Of a DNA stretch of 64,000 bases, positions 62,439 to 64,000 are shown one piece after another. Positions within the stretch are counted from its first letter, which is position 1, and each line of letters opens with the position of its first letter. The notes under the pieces were generated by a model. It made no database searches, was not told the DNA's origin, and worked only from the letters and a program-made list of their open reading frames with translations. The stretch is from Trichococcus alkaliphilus (lineage in GTDB: Bacteria > Bacillota > Bacilli > Lactobacillales > Aerococcaceae): the NCBI RefSeq assembly GCF_003008695.1, contig NZ_PXZT01000003.1, positions 3,439 to 67,438 on the forward strand, read 5' to 3'. A program made the position numbers and the translations under genes.

Positions 62439-62951
62439 TTAGACAGTGGCATTTTCGATTGCAACCTTTGTCTCATGATTCAGCAAATATTCCTTCAAAT
62501 GCAGACCACCAGCATACCCAATCAGTTTCCCGTTCGTGCCGATGACGCGGTGGCAAGGGGTGATGATCGATATCGGGTTGCGGTTGTTTGCCATGCCGAT
62601 TGCGCGGACGCCTTTCGGGTTTTCGACAGCGATGGCTATTTCCTTGTAGCTGCGCGTCTCGCCGTAAGGGATTTGGCGCAAAGCTTCCCACACTTTCAAT
62701 TGGAAAGGCGTACCGGCTGCATCCAAAGGCAGCTCGAACTCCTGACGCTCACCATTGAAATACTCCTGCAGCTGACGCTCCCCTTCCATCAACAACGGCG
62801 TGTCCGCCTCAACCATTTCTCCAGCCGCGATTTCCTTCTCGATCCGCGGATCCAATTCCAATGCAACATGCTCCAGAAACGTGATGCCCTTGCCGTTTTC
62901 AGCCAGCAAGTATTTCCCCAGCGGCGTTTGGATATATTTATATGCTTTCAT
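62439..62951 (-). CDS. ogt: Methylated-DNA--protein-cysteine methyltransferase
   Basis: The 170-residue protein starts at MKAYKYIQTPLG after AAAGGA; upstream codons in frame lack a site. The alkyl-acceptor motif is IITPCHRVIGTNG, preceded by the DNA-binding helix region IPYGETRSYKEIA and NPKGVRAIGMANNRNPI with the arginine finger. It moves methyl groups from O6-methylguanine to its cysteine, once per molecule. The N-terminal domain lacks the Ada zinc part, so it is the Ogt type. It stands alone, not beside the AlkA-like gene at 46.9 kb. Confidence 0.93.
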   Translation of the reverse strand: MKAYKYIQTPLGKYLLAENGKGITFLEHVALELDPRIEKEIAAGEMVEADTPLLMEGERQLQEYFNGERQEFELPLDAAGTPFQLKVWEALRQIPYGETRSYKEIAIAVENPKGVRAIGMANNRNPISIITPCHRVIGTNGKLIGYAGGLHLKEYLLNHETKVAIENATV

Positions 62952-63143
62952 ACTGATCATCAGTCCTTTCTTCGTAATCACAAAATTTCTCTCTTTCATT
63001 ATACACAGCGGTGGCGGCAACAGGAAGCATTCGCACGGTAGCTATGCTATGAATGGTCTTTTGAAATGACTTTACAAACAGAAAAAGTAATATATATTTT
63101 ACATATACGGAAGATATATATTACACGACAAGGAGACTGCCCG

Positions 63144-63368
63144 GTGGAAAATCATGTGAAAAAATTCAGAATAGAGAAAAATCGTTCACAAAAAGAACTT
63201 GCAGACTATGCGGGGATTACAAGGCAAACCTTAAGTCTTATAGAAAAATCCGAGTACAACCCCTCGCTCAAACTCTGTCTTCAACTCTGCTATGCACTCA
63301 ACAAAACATTGGATGACGTTTTTTGGATCGAACAATTGGAAGGAGCAACTGAAAATGAAAAAAATTAA
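63144..63368 (+). CDS. XRE family transcriptional regulator (small)
   Basis: The start is GTG at 63144, eight bases after AAGGAG, giving 74 residues: MENHVKKFRIEKNRSQKELA and so on. The helix-turn-helix is RSQKELADYAGITRQTLSLIEKSEYNPSLKLCLQLCYAL, close to the YozG/XRE small regulators. It overlaps the start of the membrane-protein gene by 14 bases. Such pairs often consist of a regulator and the membrane protein it controls. Confidence 0.87.
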   Translation: MENHVKKFRIEKNRSQKELADYAGITRQTLSLIEKSEYNPSLKLCLQLCYALNKTLDDVFWIEQLEGATENEKN

Positions 63369-63762
63369 AGATGAACGGCTTATCCTGAGGAATCTGATGA
63401 ACATACGCATTGCTTGGATAGTTCAAAACTTAGCGATCCTGATTTTTCTGGTTTATCAAATTATCAAGTCACAAGATACAAGCGGCGTCTTTACATATGG
63501 CAACCCGCTCTGGGCCGTCTTTGCGATAGGTACATACACGCTGGTTGTTCTGTCTGTGAATGTAAGTGGTCCTATGAAGGACAAGGAAAAAATGACCCAC
63601 AAAAAAATTGCTTTCATTAGTTTGGGCGTTTTTCTTATCACGACTATTTTTTTCTATTTTGCTTTCCTGCAAGTCCATCCGATATTGGCTTTGATCAGTG
63701 GGACAGTAGTTGCAATTATTATTTACGGACTGCTTAGATACGCGAATCGCTTCAGAGATTAA
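63355..63762 (+). CDS. Small integral membrane protein
   Basis: The 135-residue protein starts at MKKIKDERLIL, inside the end of the XRE gene, behind GGAG. It has four predicted membrane helices (IRIAWIVQNLAILIFLVYQI, WAVFAIGTYTLVVLSVNV, ISLGVFLITTIFFYFAFL, ILALISGTVVAIIIYGLL) with short charged loops. I do not recognise the family beyond the common pattern of an HTH gene followed by a small membrane protein. No function can be assigned. Confidence 0.75.
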   Translation: MKKIKDERLILRNLMNIRIAWIVQNLAILIFLVYQIIKSQDTSGVFTYGNPLWAVFAIGTYTLVVLSVNVSGPMKDKEKMTHKKIAFISLGVFLITTIFFYFAFLQVHPILALISGTVVAIIIYGLLRYANRFRD

Positions 63763-63808
63763 TAAGCTTTTATTTTGTACCAAATAAATATCCACTAGAA
63801 TGTTTTGT

Positions 63809-63861
63809 CGCACGCAAGCGCGCGGGGGCTGCCCCGCTGAATCGCTTGCGTGCGTTTTTTT
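63809..63861 (+). terminator. Terminator of the XRE/membrane-protein pair
   Basis: CGCACGCAAGCG (63809-63820) and CGCTTGCGTGCG (63843-63854) form a perfect 12-bp stem, followed by TTTTTTT. It lies 47 bp after the stop codon. Confidence 0.9.
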
Positions 63862-63866
63862 GTTTC

Positions 63867-63995
63867 CTCCGGTGAACGCAGGCTTCGCCGGAGTTCGCCC
63901 CGCATTCCGGGTGCTCACCTCCGGGGAGACGGGCTTCCTCGGAGCTGGAGCAATTTTATTTGAGCGCTCCTCCGGCCAGCAGACCCTCGTCGGAG
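63867..63995. repeat. CTCCGG triple-hairpin array D
   Basis: Hairpins at 63867-63893, 63919-63944 and 63970-63995 repeat at 52 and 51 bp, next to the terminator above. Stems are CTCCGGTGAA/TTCGCCGGAG, CTCCGGGGA/TCCTCGGAG and CTCCGGC-type/GTCGGAG. No half unit precedes it; if this copy is inverted relative to arrays A-C, the half unit would lie just past the window end. Confidence 0.8.
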
Positions 63996-64000
63996 CTGAA

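Overview
The window looks like chromosome from a low-to-moderate G+C Gram-positive fermentative bacterium, most plausibly Lactobacillales and perhaps a Trichococcus-like Carnobacteriaceae. The evidence is strong AGGAGG-type ribosome binding sites, lipobox lipoproteins, a LysM/G5 surface protein, sugar PTS operons with RpiR and LacI regulators, and OpuA osmoprotectant uptake. The taxonomic name is inference; no rRNA or other marker gene is present.

Layout: (1) 1-9.1 kb, cell surface and secreted functions: a partial LysM-G5-repeat surface protein, a DUF1538 membrane protein, a nitroreductase-like protein with an alpha/beta hydrolase, a GH16 glucanase and a lipoprotein. (2) 9.3-11.1 kb, TSUP and AEC-type exporters. 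(3) 11.3-16.4 kb, an anaerobic glycyl-radical-enzyme regulon: YbiW-like enzyme, fructose-6-phosphate aldolase-like enzyme, DeoR regulator and activase, with shared TTTCGTTCGAAA operators. (4) 16.6-22.7 kb, a seven-gene taurine-type operon: class III aminotransferase, two small PII-like proteins, TauCAB transporter and iron-dependent alcohol dehydrogenase. (5) 23.4-24.7 kb, an orphan HicB and a Fic protein. (6) 25.0-28.0 kb, OpuA-type betaine transporter. (7) 28.5-35.7 kb, alpha-glucoside and sucrose PTS operons. (8) 36-49.6 kb, mixed single genes: LRR lipoprotein, MFS and AEC carriers, alpha-carbonic anhydrase, biotin synthase, LacI regulator, DEAD-box helicase, oxidoreductases, AlkA-like glycosylase and metallophosphoesterase. 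(9) 49.9-54.0 kb, a second DUF1538 protein coupled to a fused double-PII-like protein, then an amino-acid ABC pair lacking an ATPase. (10) 54.0-55.4 kb, an AT-rich two-gene HTH module. (11) 55.7-61.9 kb, aconitase, LysR regulator, CitMHS transporter and PrpF-like isomerase, which together look like tricarboxylate (perhaps trans-aconitate) utilisation. (12) 62.4-63.8 kb, Ogt repair protein and an XRE/membrane-protein pair.

The most unusual signal lies between genes. Six intergenic places carry sets of three GC-rich hairpins at a pitch of 50-52 bp. Four belong to one sequence family (CTCCGGCGA...TCGCCGGAG, near 8.2, 39.3, 44.0 and 63.9 kb). Two use unrelated stems with the same pitch (11.1 and 24.8 kb). 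A second theme is PII-type signalling: two small PII paralogues sit in the taurine-type operon and a fused double PII-like protein is coupled to a DUF1538 membrane protein. Most other gene ends are marked by recognisable intrinsic terminators.
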